From: Acidovorax sp. Leaf160
GTDB lineage: Bacteria > Pseudomonadota > Gammaproteobacteria > Burkholderiales > Burkholderiaceae_C
DNA: 64,000 nucleotides
NCBI RefSeq assembly: GCF_001424265.1
Contig: NZ_LMOV01000029.1
Coordinates: forward strand, 29,499-93,498
Reading direction: 5' to 3'
A program made the translations under genes and the position numbers. Every line of letters begins with the position of its first letter. Position 1 is the stretch's first letter. Shown here piece by piece: positions 25,675 through 35,316 of this stretch. Below the pieces are notes generated by a model. It had not been told where the DNA came from. It searched no databases and saw nothing but the letters and a program-made list of their open reading frames with translations.

Positions 25675-26871
25675 ATGACGACTCCTGCTTTCGACCTCGT
25701 CGTCCACGGCGCCACCGGCTTCACCGGGCGGCTGGTCGTCGAATACCTGCTGCGGCGCTACCCCGCGGGCAGCGGCCTGCGCTGGGCCATGGGCGGGCGC
25801 AGTGCGGACAAGCTGGCGGCGGTGCGCGATGAACTCGGCGCCCCGGCCGACACCCCGTTGGTGGCGACCGACATCGCCGATCCGGCCAGCCTGCAGGCGC
25901 TGATGGCGCAGACGCGCCTGGTGCTGACCACCGTGGGGCCCTACCAGCTCTATGGCAGCGCGCTGGTGACCGCCTGCGCCCAGGCCGGCGTGGACTACGT
26001 GGACCTGTGCGGCGAGCCCGCGTGGATGCGCCAGATGATCGACGCGCACGAAGCGCAGGCCCAGGCCAGCGGCGCCCGCATCGTGTTTTCCTGCGGCTTC
26101 GATTCCATCCCGTTCGATCTGGGCGTCTACCTGCTGCAGCAGGAGATGAAAGCCCGCTTTGGCCACCCGGCATCGCGCGTGCGGGGCCGGGTGCGCAAGA
26201 TGAAGGGCACCTTCTCGGGCGGCACCGCGGCCAGCCTGAAGGCCACCCTGGCCGCGTCCGCCGCCGACCCGGCCGTGCTGGAGTTGCTGAAGAATCCGTT
26301 TTCCCTCACGCCCGGGTTCGAAGGGCCGCGCCAGCCGTCCGGCCACAAGCCCATGGTGGACGAAGCCCTGGGCCAGGCCGACAGCGGCGGCGTCTGGGTG
26401 GCGCCCTTCGTCATGGCCGCCATCAACACGCGCAACGTGCACCGGTCCAACTTCCTGCTGCAGCACGCCTACGGTGCCGACTTCGTCTACGACGAGATGC
26501 TGATCACCGGGCCGGGCGCCAATGGCGAGGCGCTGGCCCAGGCCGTCGCCGCAGACAAGTCCATGGGTTCGGGCCAGGGCCCGCAGCCGGGCGAGGGCCC
26601 GTCGCGCGAAGAGCGCGAGAGCGGCTTCTACGACGTGTTGTTTCTCGGCAGCGACGCGGCCGGCCACACGCTGCGCGTCGGCGTGACGGGCGACCGCGAT
26701 CCCGGTTACGGCTCCACCTCCAAGATGATCGCCGAGGCAGCCGTGTGCCTGCTGCAGGACGCGCAGGACACGCCCGGTGGCATCTGGACGCCCGCGCCCG
26801 CCATGGGCGAGCCGCTGCTGGCCCGGCTGCAGGCGAACGCCGGCCTCACCTTTGCCGTGGAAGCGGACTGA
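25675..26871 (+). CDS. Saccharopine dehydrogenase-like / trans-acting enoyl reductase-family protein
   Basis: The 398-residue protein starts with a nucleotide-binding motif FDLVVHGATGFTGRLVVEYL and continues GGRSADKLAAV, LTTVGPYQLYG, YVDLCGEPAWM and CGFDSIPFDLGVY. These are hallmarks of the saccharopine dehydrogenase NADP-binding superfamily as found in mycobacterial trans-acting enoyl reductases. In mycobacteria such proteins reduce a polyketide or fatty intermediate; in proteobacteria the role is undefined. A GGAGA site at 25664 supports the ATG at 25675 over the TTG eight codons upstream. It is a single gene with no functional neighbours. Confidence 0.87.
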   Translation: MTTPAFDLVVHGATGFTGRLVVEYLLRRYPAGSGLRWAMGGRSADKLAAVRDELGAPADTPLVATDIADPASLQALMAQTRLVLTTVGPYQLYGSALVTACAQAGVDYVDLCGEPAWMRQMIDAHEAQAQASGARIVFSCGFDSIPFDLGVYLLQQEMKARFGHPASRVRGRVRKMKGTFSGGTAASLKATLAASAADPAVLELLKNPFSLTPGFEGPRQPSGHKPMVDEALGQADSGGVWVAPFVMAAINTRNVHRSNFLLQHAYGADFVYDEMLITGPGANGEALAQAVAADKSMGSGQGPQPGEGPSREERESGFYDVLFLGSDAAGHTLRVGVTGDRDPGYGSTSKMIAEAAVCLLQDAQDTPGGIWTPAPAMGEPLLARLQANAGLTFAVEAD

Positions 26872-26949
26872 GTCGGCACCGGGCCTGCGCCGTGGCGGCC
26901 CAGCGGCAGGCGAGCCGGGCCGCCTGCCCGCCCCGGGGGATGCCAGCGG

Positions 26950-27471
26950 TCACCCCGGCAGCGGTAATTCGGTGGTGGACAGCACGTTGCGTATCACCAT
27001 GAACGACCGCACCTGCCGCACGCCGGGCAGGTACAGCAACTGCTCGGCATGCAGGCGGTTGAAGCTCTCGCTGTCCCTGGTGCGCACCAGCAGGAAGTAG
27101 TCGAACTCGCCGGTGACGACATGGCATTCCATGCAGCCGGAAATCTTCACCGCCGCCTTCTCGAACTCGGCGAACGACTCGGGCGTGGAGCGGTCCAGCA
27201 CCACGCCGATCATCACCAGCATGCCGGCCCCGGCGGCCTTGGGGTTGAGCAGTGCCACCACTCCGTCGATGAGCCCCAGGCGCTTGAGCCGCTCCACCCG
27301 CCGAAGGCAGGCCGGCGCGCTCAGATGCACCTTGGCGGCCAATGCCACGTTCGAGATGGAAGCGTCGCGCTGCAAGGCCCGCAGGATGGTGCGGTCGGTG
27401 CGGTCGAGTTCACCCAGACGCTCGACCGCCTGCGCCGCCCGAGACGGCGTGGTTAATTTTGTTGCGCACAT
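26950..27471 (-). CDS. acdR: Lrp/AsnC-family regulator of ACC deaminase (AcdR-like)
   Basis: The 173-residue protein has an N-terminal helix-turn-helix (ELDRTDRTILRALQRDASIS, VHLSAPACLRRVERLKRLG) and a C-terminal RAM/AsnC ligand domain (GMLVMIGVVLDRSTPESFAE, GCMECHVVTGEFDYFLLVRT). It is divergent from acdS with a 198-base gap, which is the standard arrangement for AcdR, the Lrp-type activator of ACC deaminase. I chose the ATG at 27471 (MCATKLTTPSR) because the HTH begins about 25 residues later; a longer frame has no similarity. The 20-residue leader before the HTH fits AcdR proteins. Confidence 0.87.
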   Translation of the reverse strand: MCATKLTTPSRAAQAVERLGELDRTDRTILRALQRDASISNVALAAKVHLSAPACLRRVERLKRLGLIDGVVALLNPKAAGAGMLVMIGVVLDRSTPESFAEFEKAAVKISGCMECHVVTGEFDYFLLVRTRDSESFNRLHAEQLLYLPGVRQVRSFMVIRNVLSTTELPLPG

Positions 27472-27544
27472 GGCGGTCCTGACGAAATCGAGGTTGGCAA
27501 AACGGACTCCTTCCGGACTGACGGTTCGCTGGATAGCGGAGATT

Positions 27545-27559
27545 CGCAACCCTGTTGCG
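27545..27559. promoter_or_regulatory. 15-bp palindrome in acdR-acdS promoter region
   Basis: CGCAACCCTGTTGCG is a perfect inverted repeat (6-base arms, 3-base centre) located between the two divergent genes, 111 bases before the acdS start. A related half-site, GTTGCGC, overlaps the start region of acdR at 27461. It is a plausible AcdR operator or effector-dependent activator site. Binding is inferred from position and symmetry only. Confidence 0.45.
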
Positions 27560-27669
27560 CCCGCATTTTCCTACGATGAAGGCTGCCGGCGGCGGGGCAA
27601 TCCAGGCAGCAGCACTCCGCAGCCGGAATGCCTTGTCCCACCCACCGCCTGCACTGCCCCGGAACCGCC

Positions 27670-28686
27670 ATGAACCTCCAGAAATTCGACCGCTACCCCC
27701 TCACCTTCGGCCCCACGCCCATCCAGCCGCTCAAGCGCTTGTCGGCCCACCTGGGCGGCAAGGTCGATCTGTATGCCAAGCGCGAGGACTGCAACTCCGG
27801 CCTGGCCTTCGGCGGCAACAAGACGCGCAAGCTGGAGTACCTCATCCCGGAAGCGATCGCGGGCGGCTACGACACGCTGGTGTCCATCGGCGGCATCCAG
27901 TCCAACCAGACGCGCCAGGTCGCCGCCGTGGCCGCGCACCTGGGCATGAAGTGCGTGCTGGTGCAGGAGAACTGGGTCAACTACTCCGACGCGGTGTACG
28001 ACCGCGTGGGCAACATCGAGATGAGCCGCATCATGGGCGCGGATGTGCGCCTCGATGCCGCGGGCTTCGACATCGGCATCCGGCCGAGCTGGGAGCAGGC
28101 GATGGAAGACGTGAAGCAGTCCGGCGGCAAGCCCTTTCCCATTCCCGCCGGCTGCTCGGAGCACCCGTACGGCGGACTCGGCTTCGTCGGCTTCGCGGAG
28201 GAAGTGCGCCAGCAGGAAAAGGACCTGGGGTTCCAGTTCGACTACGTCGTGGTGTGTTCGGTCACCGGAAGCACCCAGGCCGGCATGGCCGTAGGCTTTG
28301 CTGCAGACGGCCGGGCCGACCGGGTGATCGGCATCGACGCATCCGCCAAGCCGGAGCAGACCCGTGCGCAGATCCTGCGCATTGCCCAGAACACGGCCGG
28401 GCTGGTCGAGCTGGGCCGCGACATGACGGAAGCCGACATCGTGCTGGACGAACGCTTTGGCGGCCCCGAGTACGGCCTGCCCAACGACGGCACGCTGGAG
28501 GCGATCCGCCTCTGCGCGCGCACCGAGGGCATGCTGACCGACCCGGTGTACGAGGGCAAGTCGATGCACGGAATGATCGAGAAGGTGCGCCTGGGAGAGT
28601 TTCCGGCAGGCTCCCAGGTGCTCTATGCCCACCTGGGCGGCGTGCCGGCCCTGAATGCCTACAGCTTTCTTTTTCGAAACGGTTGA
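27670..28686 (+). CDS. acdS: 1-aminocyclopropane-1-carboxylate deaminase
   Basis: The 338-residue protein is the standard length for AcdS. It is a PLP fold-type II enzyme with Lys51 ([10 protein letters not shown]), Ser78 ([11 protein letters not shown]) and the Tyr294-Glu295 pair (DPVYEGKSM). Leu322 ([10 protein letters not shown]) is also present. Glu295 and Leu322 separate true ACC deaminases from D-cysteine desulfhydrases, so the assignment is firm. The enzyme turns the ethylene precursor ACC into 2-oxobutyrate and ammonia and lets plant-associated bacteria lower host ethylene. The divergent acdR gene gives the expected control. Confidence 0.96.
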   Translation: MNLQKFDRYPLTFGPTPIQPLKRLSAHLGGKVDLYAKREDCNSGLAFGGNKTRKLEYLIPEAIAGGYDTLVSIGGIQSNQTRQVAAVAAHLGMKCVLVQENWVNYSDAVYDRVGNIEMSRIMGADVRLDAAGFDIGIRPSWEQAMEDVKQSGGKPFPIPAGCSEHPYGGLGFVGFAEEVRQQEKDLGFQFDYVVVCSVTGSTQAGMAVGFAADGRADRVIGIDASAKPEQTRAQILRIAQNTAGLVELGRDMTEADIVLDERFGGPEYGLPNDGTLEAIRLCARTEGMLTDPVYEGKSMHGMIEKVRLGEFPAGSQVLYAHLGGVPALNAYSFLFRNG

Positions 28687-28703
28687 TTCCCGCCGCGAGC
28701 CGC

Positions 28704-28721
28704 CCGCCATCGGAATGGCGG
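28704..28721 (+). terminator. Hairpin after acdS
   Basis: CCGCCAT and ATGGCGG form a perfect 7-base stem with a 4-base loop, 18 bases behind the acdS stop codon. There is only a weak T-rich stretch after it, so it is a possible rather than a classical intrinsic terminator. Confidence 0.4.
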
Positions 28722-28879
28722 CATTGCTGTCCACGGCATTGATCTGAGGGGCCGGGGGACGCACGCCCTTACTACCAAAGAGTGAGGCCTGTAAATCCCC
28801 TGAAACCCACCCCGGAAAGTAACTTATATTTACAATTCCCTTCGCCCGTGGTGTTGACACGTGGCTGAAGGAGAGATTG

Positions 28880-30730
28880 ATGAAGGATTTTCTTGCGCGC
28901 ATGAAGCTCGGCACCATGCTCGGTGCCGGCTTCGCCATCGTGATCGCGATGGGGCTGGCACTGGCATTGCTCGGGCGCTCCTACGTGGTGGACACCAGCG
29001 CAGATGTGCGCGAGATCTCCGAGGAGCGGCTCGTCAAGATACTGGTGATCCAGCAAATCAAGGACAACGTCAATGTGGCCGCCCGCGCCGTGCGCAACGT
29101 GGCCATGCTCAACGACGCGAAGCTGATGCAGGTGGAGAAGGCGCGCATCGACGACGTCGCGCGCAAGAATTCCGAGGCCCTGAAGCGGCTCGACGCCTTG
29201 ATCGAGCCCGGCGAGGCCCGGAACCTCTTCAACAAGGCCACGGAGACGCGTGGCCCCTATCTCGCGAGCATCGACAAGGCGGCGGAGCTCGGGCTGTCGA
29301 ACCAGCCCGAGGCGGCGCGTACGCTGCTGTTGAATGAGGCGCGTCAGCTGCAGAATGCGTACTTCAGCTCGCTGGAGGCATTGAGCACCTACCAGCAGAA
29401 GCAGACGACGGACACCGTCGCCGAATCACAGGCCCGCGCCGACCTTGCAGCCACCGTGCTGCTGGGCATGGCGATAGCCGGCACCCTGCTGGGTGCATTC
29501 ATCGCCTGGGCCATCACCCGCCATGTCAAGCGCCAGCTGGGCGGCGAACCGGCTTACGCCGCCACCATCGCCCAGGAAGTGGCCCGCGGCAACCTGGCCG
29601 TGCACGTGGATGTGCGCACCGGGGACACGACGAGCGTGCTGGCGGCCATGGGCGCCATGCGGGCCAACCTGGCGCAGGTGGTGTCCGAGGTGCGGCTTTC
29701 CAGCGAATCCATCGCTACGGGCGCGTCGGAGATCGCCTCGGGCAATGCCGACCTGAGCCAGCGCACCGAAGAGCAGGCCTCCAACCTGCAGCAGACCGCC
29801 GCGTCGATGGAGGAGATGGCCTCCACCCTGAAGCAGAACGCCGACACCGTGCGTACCGCCTCGCAGCTGGCCACGTCCGCCAGCCAGACCGCCACCCGCG
29901 GCGGAGAGGTGGTGGGCAACGTGGTGCGGACGATGGACGAGATCACGAACAGCTCCCGCAAGATCGGGGACATCATCGGCGTGATCGACAGCATCGCCTT
30001 CCAGACCAACATCCTGGCGCTCAACGCCGCCGTGGAAGCGGCGCGCGCGGGCGAGCAGGGCCGGGGTTTTGCCGTGGTGGCGTCCGAAGTGCGCAGCCTG
30101 GCGCAACGCTCGGCACAGGCTGCCAAGGAGATCAAGGGCCTGATCGGCGAGAGCGTCTCAAAGGTGGAGACGGGCTCGCAGCTGGTGTCCGAGGCGGGCA
30201 GCACCATGGACGACATCGTGCACCAGGCGCGCCGGGTGGCCGACCTGATCGCCGAGATCGGCGCCGCGACGAGCGAGCAGGAGCAGGGCATCTCGCAGGT
30301 GAGCGATGCCGTCAACCAGCTCGACCAGGTCACGCAGCAGAACGCCGCGCTGGTGGAGGAATCGGCCGCTGCCGCCGACAGCCTCAACGCACAGGCGGCC
30401 CGCATGGTGCAGCTGGTCGGCGTGTTCCAGGTGGACGCAGCGGTGACCGAAGCGGCGGCCGCGCAGGCCCGCAGCCGCACCGCCGTGGCGCCCCGCGCGG
30501 TACCGGCCGTGGCCCAGGCCCAGGCCCAGCCCCAACCGAAGGCGCCTGCGGCGCCGGCCAAGCCCGCCCTGGGGCGTGGCGCTGCGGCGGCCCCTCGCGC
30601 CCCTCGCGCCCCTCGCGCCCCGGCCGCCAGGCCCGCCCCGGCTGCGGCGTCCTCGCCAAAGGCGCCGGCACTGAAAGCCCCGCCGGCCAGCCCCACGCCC
30701 CGCGACACGGACGACTGGGAAAGCTTCTAA
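28880..30730 (+). CDS. Methyl-accepting chemotaxis protein with C-terminal CheR-type tether
   Basis: The 616-residue receptor has a first transmembrane helix (residues 13-33) and a periplasmic four-helix domain. The second helix (about 192-212, [20 protein letters not shown]) leads into a HAMP domain, and the cytoplasmic coiled coil carries the signalling tip [20 protein letters not shown]. After the coiled coil comes a flexible Ala/Pro-rich linker of about 90 residues with APR repeats. The protein ends in DDWESF, matching the xWxxF pentapeptide that recruits CheR/CheB in E. coli receptors. An AGGAGA ribosome binding site (28868-28873) fixes the start at the second of two adjacent start codons. 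It overlaps the convergent LplT-PlsC gene by four bases. Confidence 0.95.
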   Translation: MKDFLARMKLGTMLGAGFAIVIAMGLALALLGRSYVVDTSADVREISEERLVKILVIQQIKDNVNVAARAVRNVAMLNDAKLMQVEKARIDDVARKNSEALKRLDALIEPGEARNLFNKATETRGPYLASIDKAAELGLSNQPEAARTLLLNEARQLQNAYFSSLEALSTYQQKQTTDTVAESQARADLAATVLLGMAIAGTLLGAFIAWAITRHVKRQLGGEPAYAATIAQEVARGNLAVHVDVRTGDTTSVLAAMGAMRANLAQVVSEVRLSSESIATGASEIASGNADLSQRTEEQASNLQQTAASMEEMASTLKQNADTVRTASQLATSASQTATRGGEVVGNVVRTMDEITNSSRKIGDIIGVIDSIAFQTNILALNAAVEAARAGEQGRGFAVVASEVRSLAQRSAQAAKEIKGLIGESVSKVETGSQLVSEAGSTMDDIVHQARRVADLIAEIGAATSEQEQGISQVSDAVNQLDQVTQQNAALVEESAAAADSLNAQAARMVQLVGVFQVDAAVTEAAAAQARSRTAVAPRAVPAVAQAQAQPQPKAPAAPAKPALGRGAAAAPRAPRAPRAPAARPAPAAASSPKAPALKAPPASPTPRDTDDWESF

Positions 30731-32718
30731 GACAGCTCTGGCGCCGGCTGCCGCGCGCGGCCGGCCCCATCCTCCTGCAGCAGCTGGCTCACCTGGCCGT
30801 GCAGGCTTTCCGGCGAGACGGCGGCAGGGGCCACCGGCGCACCCACGTTCAGCCCCACCCGGTTGAAAGCGCCCCGCCGGAACGGCCGCACCATGGCGCC
30901 CCCCTGCTCCACGCGGCTGAAGAAGGAACCCCAGAGGCCGGTGAGCGCCATGGGCACCACCACGGGCTCCACGCCGTCGGCACGCGCCCGCTCGATGATC
31001 TTCATGACGCCGCCCTTGAAAGGCTGCAGGCTGCCGTCGCGCGTGATGCCGCCTTCGGGGAAGATGGCCAGCAGGTCGCCCTCGCGCAGCACCTGGGCGG
31101 CGCGCTCGAACGCGGCTTCGTACACCGCCGGGTCCTCTTTCTGGGGCGCGATCGGTATGGCACGCGCCAGCCGGAACAGCCAACCCAGGACCGGCACACG
31201 GAAGATGCGGTGGTCCATCACGAACACGATGGGCCGGGGGCTGGCGGCCATGAGCAACACGGCGTCGATGAAGCTCACGTGGTTGCAGGCCAGGAGGGCG
31301 GCGCCCTCGGCGGGAATGTGGGCCTCGCCGCGCACCGTGAAGCGGTAGATGCAGCGCGACAGCACCCAGGCCACGAAGCGCAGCAGGTACTCGGGCACGA
31401 TGAGGAAGATGTAGAACGCCACCACCGCGTTGGCGATGCCGGTAAACAGAAAGATCTGCGGCACCGTGAAGCCCGCGCCCAGCAGCGCCCCGGCGATGAG
31501 CGAGCTGCCGATCATGAACAGCGCGTTCAGGATGTTGTTGGCCGCGATGATGCGGGCGCGGTGCGTGGGCTGGCTGCGCATCTGGATCAGGGCGTACATG
31601 GGCACGCTGTAGAGCCCGGCGAACAGGCTGAGCAGCGCCAGGTCGGCCATCACCCGCCAGTGGGCGGGCTGCGCCACGAAGGCGGCCAGGCCCATCACCT
31701 CGGCCCGCGGCAGGCTGCGCGAGGCGAAGTACAGGTCGATGGCGAAGACGCTCATGCCGATGGCGCCGAGCGGCACCAGGCCGATCTCCACCTGCCGGCG
31801 CGACAGCACCTCGCACAGCAGCGAGCCCACGCCGATGCCGACCGAGAACACCACCAGCAGCAGCGACGCGACCTGCTCGTTGCCGTGCAGCACCTCCTTG
31901 GCGAAGCTGGGGAACTGGCTGAGGAACACCGCGCCGAAGAACCACATCCAGCTGATGCCCAGCAGCGATCGGAAGACCACCGTGTTGCCGTGGGCCAGCT
32001 TCAGGTTGCGCCAGGTCTCGGTGACGGGATTCCAGTTCACGACCAAGCCCGGGTCGGTGGCGGGCACGGCGGGTATCCACTGCGCCGCCAGCCGGCCCAC
32101 CAGCGCCAGCGCCAGGCAGGCCACGGCCACGGCGGCGTGGCCCACCTCCGGCATCGCCACCAGCAGGCCGCCCGCCACGTTGCCGAGCAAGATGGAAACG
32201 AACGTGCCCATCTCCACCATGCCGTTGCCGCCGGTCAGCTCACGCTCATGCAGCACCTGCGGCAGATAGGCGAACTTGACCGGCCCGAACAGCGTGGAAT
32301 GCAGCCCCATCAGGAAGACGCAGCCGAGCAGCACCACCGGCTGCGCCAGCACGAACCCGATCGCTGCCACCACCATGATGGCGATCTCCAGGTTCTTCAC
32401 GAACCGGATCATCCGGGTCTTCTCGTACTTGTCCGTCAGTTGCCCCGAGGTGGCCGAGAACAGCAGGAACGGCAGGATGAACAGCGCGCCGATCACCAGC
32501 CCCGCCATGGAGGGCGGCATCCAGGACACGCTGAGCTGGTAGGTGACCATCACCGTGAAGGCGAACTTGAAGAGGTTGTCGTTTGCGGCGCCGGCGAAGA
32601 GCGTCCAGAAGAACGGAGCGAACCGGCGCTGGCGCAGCAGCGCGAACTGGTTGGGATGGGGCGCGGGCTCGGTGCCGGAGGCAACGTGCGGGGCCGTCAC
32701 GGCCGGGTGCTGGCTCAT
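30727..32718 (-). CDS. LplT-PlsC fusion: MFS lysophospholipid transporter with acyltransferase domain
   Basis: The 663-residue protein starts with an MFS half of about 12 helices ([34 protein letters not shown]), resembling LplT. At about residue 430 it changes to a PlsC-type acyltransferase with [11 protein letters not shown] (the HX4D catalytic motif), FVMDHRIF and [11 protein letters not shown]. Fusions of this type (without the acyl-ACP synthetase of Aas) are thought to import lysophospholipids and re-acylate them in the inner membrane. The start overlaps the stop of the ceramidase-like gene by four bases, and the two form an operon for membrane-lipid remodelling. Its stop shares bases with that of the convergent chemoreceptor gene. 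Confidence 0.9.
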   Translation of the reverse strand: MSQHPAVTAPHVASGTEPAPHPNQFALLRQRRFAPFFWTLFAGAANDNLFKFAFTVMVTYQLSVSWMPPSMAGLVIGALFILPFLLFSATSGQLTDKYEKTRMIRFVKNLEIAIMVVAAIGFVLAQPVVLLGCVFLMGLHSTLFGPVKFAYLPQVLHERELTGGNGMVEMGTFVSILLGNVAGGLLVAMPEVGHAAVAVACLALALVGRLAAQWIPAVPATDPGLVVNWNPVTETWRNLKLAHGNTVVFRSLLGISWMWFFGAVFLSQFPSFAKEVLHGNEQVASLLLVVFSVGIGVGSLLCEVLSRRQVEIGLVPLGAIGMSVFAIDLYFASRSLPRAEVMGLAAFVAQPAHWRVMADLALLSLFAGLYSVPMYALIQMRSQPTHRARIIAANNILNALFMIGSSLIAGALLGAGFTVPQIFLFTGIANAVVAFYIFLIVPEYLLRFVAWVLSRCIYRFTVRGEAHIPAEGAALLACNHVSFIDAVLLMAASPRPIVFVMDHRIFRVPVLGWLFRLARAIPIAPQKEDPAVYEAAFERAAQVLREGDLLAIFPEGGITRDGSLQPFKGGVMKIIERARADGVEPVVVPMALTGLWGSFFSRVEQGGAMVRPFRRGAFNRVGLNVGAPVAPAAVSPESLHGQVSQLLQEDGAGRARQPAPELS

Positions 32719-33662
32719 GCCTTGGCTCCTGTCTGGGAAAGGGAAGGTGGTGGCTGGTCGGCGGCGATTGTGCCCCGGCCCGGCTCCGGCAGCACGGCGC
32801 GGGCGGGACTGCGGCAGCCGGGCCCATGCGGGTCCTCGCCCGGGCCGCCGCAAGCGGTGGGCTTGTGCAGGAAGGCCGAGAGCACCGGCCAGGCGGCCCA
32901 CGCCGCCGCGAGGTGCTTGAGGCTGTGGCCCGCGACGATGCCACCGCTGGCCTGCCAGACGGCGTGGTCACCGGCCTCCAGCAGCTTGGCCAGCCCATAC
33001 CAGCCGACGAGCGCGAGCAGCGACACCGGCAGACGGCCCCACAGCACCGGCCGCAGGGCGAGCCCGGCCACCAGGCACATGCCGCCGCCCTGCACCACGG
33101 CCCACGGCAGCAGCTGACCCGCCACGCCCCATTCCCGCAGCGCCAGCCCGCCACCCACCAGCACCACGGCGGCGGTCAGCCAGGCCGGCCGTGTGCCGAT
33201 GCGCGTGGCCACCGCCAGGCCGAGCACGCCGGCGAACGCCACCAGCATGCCGGCACGATCGGCCAGCAGCGTGATCTCGTGCGGCTGCCAGTGATAGAGG
33301 GCCGAGCCCGCAGCCGTCAACAGCAGGCCGAGGAAGAAGGTCGCGCCCATCGCCGCCGTCACGGTGGTCGCCGGCGCGGTGCCAGCCACGGAGGGTCGGC
33401 CCCGCCGTCCGGCACGGCAGCGCCGCAGCCACCGGCACAGCGCCCACAGGCCCGCCGCCCCGAACAGGGCGAATGGCAGGTTGGTGAGTACGTCCATCGC
33501 ATACGGCACGCCCCACAGCGTGCGCTGGTCGGCGAACGCGTGGGCATGCGCCCCCTGGGCGACGTACGGCCCCCAGGCGGCGAAGGCGCCCAGCCCGGCG
33601 AATGCCGTGTAGAGCGCCGCTTCTGCCCCGAACGAGGCGCGAAAAGAGGAATGAGTGGACAT
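32715..33662 (-). CDS. Ceramidase-like membrane protein (CREST superfamily)
   Basis: The 315-residue protein has about seven membrane helices. It shows the metal-hydrolase pattern of alkaline ceramidases: GSALYHWQPHEITLLADRAG (Ser-His...Asp) and a later GHSLKHLAAA (two His). CREST hydrolases use these residues to bind zinc and split amide bonds; most bacterial members are uncharacterised. The last 50 residues are polar and probably disordered. It is the first gene of a two-gene operon with the LplT-PlsC fusion, which supports a lipid substrate. I chose the ATG at 33662 (MSTHSSFRAS); upstream codons overlap the operator of the divergent XRE gene. Confidence 0.75.
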   Translation of the reverse strand: MSTHSSFRASFGAEAALYTAFAGLGAFAAWGPYVAQGAHAHAFADQRTLWGVPYAMDVLTNLPFALFGAAGLWALCRWLRRCRAGRRGRPSVAGTAPATTVTAAMGATFFLGLLLTAAGSALYHWQPHEITLLADRAGMLVAFAGVLGLAVATRIGTRPAWLTAAVVLVGGGLALREWGVAGQLLPWAVVQGGGMCLVAGLALRPVLWGRLPVSLLALVGWYGLAKLLEAGDHAVWQASGGIVAGHSLKHLAAAWAAWPVLSAFLHKPTACGGPGEDPHGPGCRSPARAVLPEPGRGTIAADQPPPSLSQTGAKA

Positions 33663-33771
33663 GGCAATGGCCTTTGTGAAGGGGCTGCCCGCGCAGCCAT
33701 GCCGTGCAGTGTCTTCATGCGCCCCGTGCCCGGACGCGAATCCTGCCACCAGATCACCTTCCGAGGCCCGA

Positions 33772-33792
33772 GGGTATCCATAATCGATACCC
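33772..33792 (+). promoter_or_regulatory. Palindromic operator abutting the XRE start codon
   Basis: GGGTATC and GATACCC form a perfect 7-base inverted repeat with a 7-base centre (CATAATC), ending exactly one base before the ATG at 33793. The centre contains CATAAT, a good -10 element placed eight bases before the start codon. The transcript would then begin at or next to the ATG, giving a leaderless mRNA. An autoregulatory operator overlapping the -10 element is a plausible reading. Confidence 0.5.
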
Positions 33793-34524
33793 ATGAGCAC
33801 GACTGCCGACCTCGTCCTTGCGCTGAAGAAGGAACTCAAAGCTGCCCAGATGACCTATGCCGACCTGGCGCAGGCCCTCGGCATGGCCGAGTCCAGCGTC
33901 AAGCGCATGCTGGCCAAGGGGGACATGCCGCTCTCGCGCATCGACGCCATCTGCCGCGCTCTGCGGCTGGACTTCGCCGACCTGGCGCGGCGCGTGGCCG
34001 ACAGCCAGCCCTTGCTCAAGGAGCTGACGCAGTCGCAGGAACAGGCCGTGGTGGCCGACAAGAAGCTGCTGCTGATGGCCATCTGCGTGCTGAGCCAGTG
34101 GACGCTGGAACAGATCACCACCACCTACCGCCTGACCGAGGCCGAGGGCGTGATGTACCTCGCCCAGCTGGACCGCATCGGCATCATCGAGTTGCGCCCG
34201 CTCAACCGCTACCGCCTCAAGCTGGCCAAGACCTTCCGCTGGCGCCCGCACGGCCCCGTCATGCACTACTTCCGCGAGAACGCCCTGCTCGACTACTTCG
34301 CCGGCAGCTTCGACCAGCCGGGCGAGGGCGTGCTGCTGGTGCATGGCGCCATCAGCCGCAGCCTGGCCCCTGCCTTCTGGGAGCGGATGCAGCGCGTGGC
34401 CCACGACTTCGCCCAGCAGCACCTGGCGGACCAACGCATGGCCGACCGCGAACGCGAGGGCTATACGGTGCTGCTGGCGATGCGCAGCTGGGAGTTCGAG
34501 GTGTTCGCCAGCATGCGCCGGTGA
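33793..34524 (+). CDS. XRE-family regulator with C-terminal effector domain
   Basis: The 243-residue protein has an N-terminal Cro/CI-type HTH: YADLAQALGMAESSVKRMLAKGDMPLSRIDAICRALRL (quoted here only for orientation at residues 21-57). After it comes a helical C-terminal half (SQWTLEQITTTYRLTEAEGV and RRLKLAKTFRW-like segments) without enzyme motifs. It is divergent from the ceramidase-LplT operon, so it may regulate that operon and itself. No ribosome binding site precedes the ATG, which fits leaderless translation. The ligand is unknown. Confidence 0.8.
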   Translation: MSTTADLVLALKKELKAAQMTYADLAQALGMAESSVKRMLAKGDMPLSRIDAICRALRLDFADLARRVADSQPLLKELTQSQEQAVVADKKLLLMAICVLSQWTLEQITTTYRLTEAEGVMYLAQLDRIGIIELRPLNRYRLKLAKTFRWRPHGPVMHYFRENALLDYFAGSFDQPGEGVLLVHGAISRSLAPAFWERMQRVAHDFAQQHLADQRMADREREGYTVLLAMRSWEFEVFASMRR

Positions 34525-34572
34525 CGGCGGGCGCTGGGTAGGCCGGACCGGTCCCTGCGGGCCCTCTCCGGG

Positions 34573-35307
34573 TCACAGCACTTCGCTGCCCACGTGCATC
34601 ACCCGACCGATCAGCACCACGATGGGTGACACCAGTTCCTTGCGGGGGTACCTGAGGGGGTTGTCCGCCGTCAGCCACCAGCGGCCCCTGTCACGCAGCA
34701 GCCTGCGCACCAGCCAGCGGCCCTCTTCGTTGGCTGCGTAAACGGCGCCCTCGACCGGGTGGGTATCGGTGGTGTTCACCGTGACGATGTCGCCTGCATG
34801 CAAGGACGGTTCCATGGAGCCGTCCACCATGCGCAGCGCCAGCAGGTCCGACGGGCGCAGGCCCCGCTGCTGCAACCAGCGGTAGGGAAAACAGGCGACT
34901 TCCGACTCAGCGCCGTCGCCCCCGGCTTCTGCGCCCTGCGCCCGGACCAGCCGGGACTGGCCGGAAGCCAGTCTTCCGGTCGTCACCGGGATGAAGGCGA
35001 TCTGGGGACCTGCGCTGGGCCTGGCCACCTCGTATGTCGCGACGTCCTCAAGCACCTGCATCGGGGGTGGCGGGCTGGCAGCCGCCGGCGCATCTGCAGC
35101 GAACCAGTTGCACAGGCCTGGAAGCGCCTCCACGGCATGCACCGTCTTTTCCGAAATGACCCGCGTTCCGGCCAGCATCTGGCGCACGAACGCGCCGTCT
35201 CTGTAGCCCACGAGACGGCCGAATGCCGCCACGTTGCCGCCGGTCAGGCGCTGGATGGCTGCGTGCAGCCGGTGTTGTCGATGGGATTGGATGTCATGCG
35301 GGCTCAC
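34573..35307 (-). CDS. CI-like repressor with S24 peptidase-type domain, Lys to Arg substitution
   Basis: The 244-residue protein has an N-terminal HTH of the type found in betaproteobacterial phage repressors (NVAAFGRLVGYRDGAFVRQM), a Pro/Ala linker and a C-terminal S24/LexA-type domain. The nucleophile region is VDGSMEPSLHAGDIVTV with Ser164. The catalytic lysine, normally the first K of VKRL, is Arg201 in LVRRLLRD, so self-cleavage is probably lost and SOS induction unlikely. The GTG at 35307 begins the part with similarity; an ATG at 35325 inside the operator is an alternative. It is divergent from a Cro-like gene with three shared operators and thus forms the repressor arm of a switch. 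Confidence 0.87.
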   Translation of the reverse strand: MSPHDIQSHRQHRLHAAIQRLTGGNVAAFGRLVGYRDGAFVRQMLAGTRVISEKTVHAVEALPGLCNWFAADAPAAASPPPPMQVLEDVATYEVARPSAGPQIAFIPVTTGRLASGQSRLVRAQGAEAGGDGAESEVACFPYRWLQQRGLRPSDLLALRMVDGSMEPSLHAGDIVTVNTTDTHPVEGAVYAANEEGRWLVRRLLRDRGRWWLTADNPLRYPRKELVSPIVVLIGRVMHVGSEVL

Positions 35308-35316
35308 AGGCGAACA

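Noticed and set aside
27670-28686. D-cysteine desulfhydrase instead of ACC deaminase
   Set aside because: Residues Glu295 and Leu322, which define true ACC deaminases, are both present, and the AcdR-type regulator is divergent.
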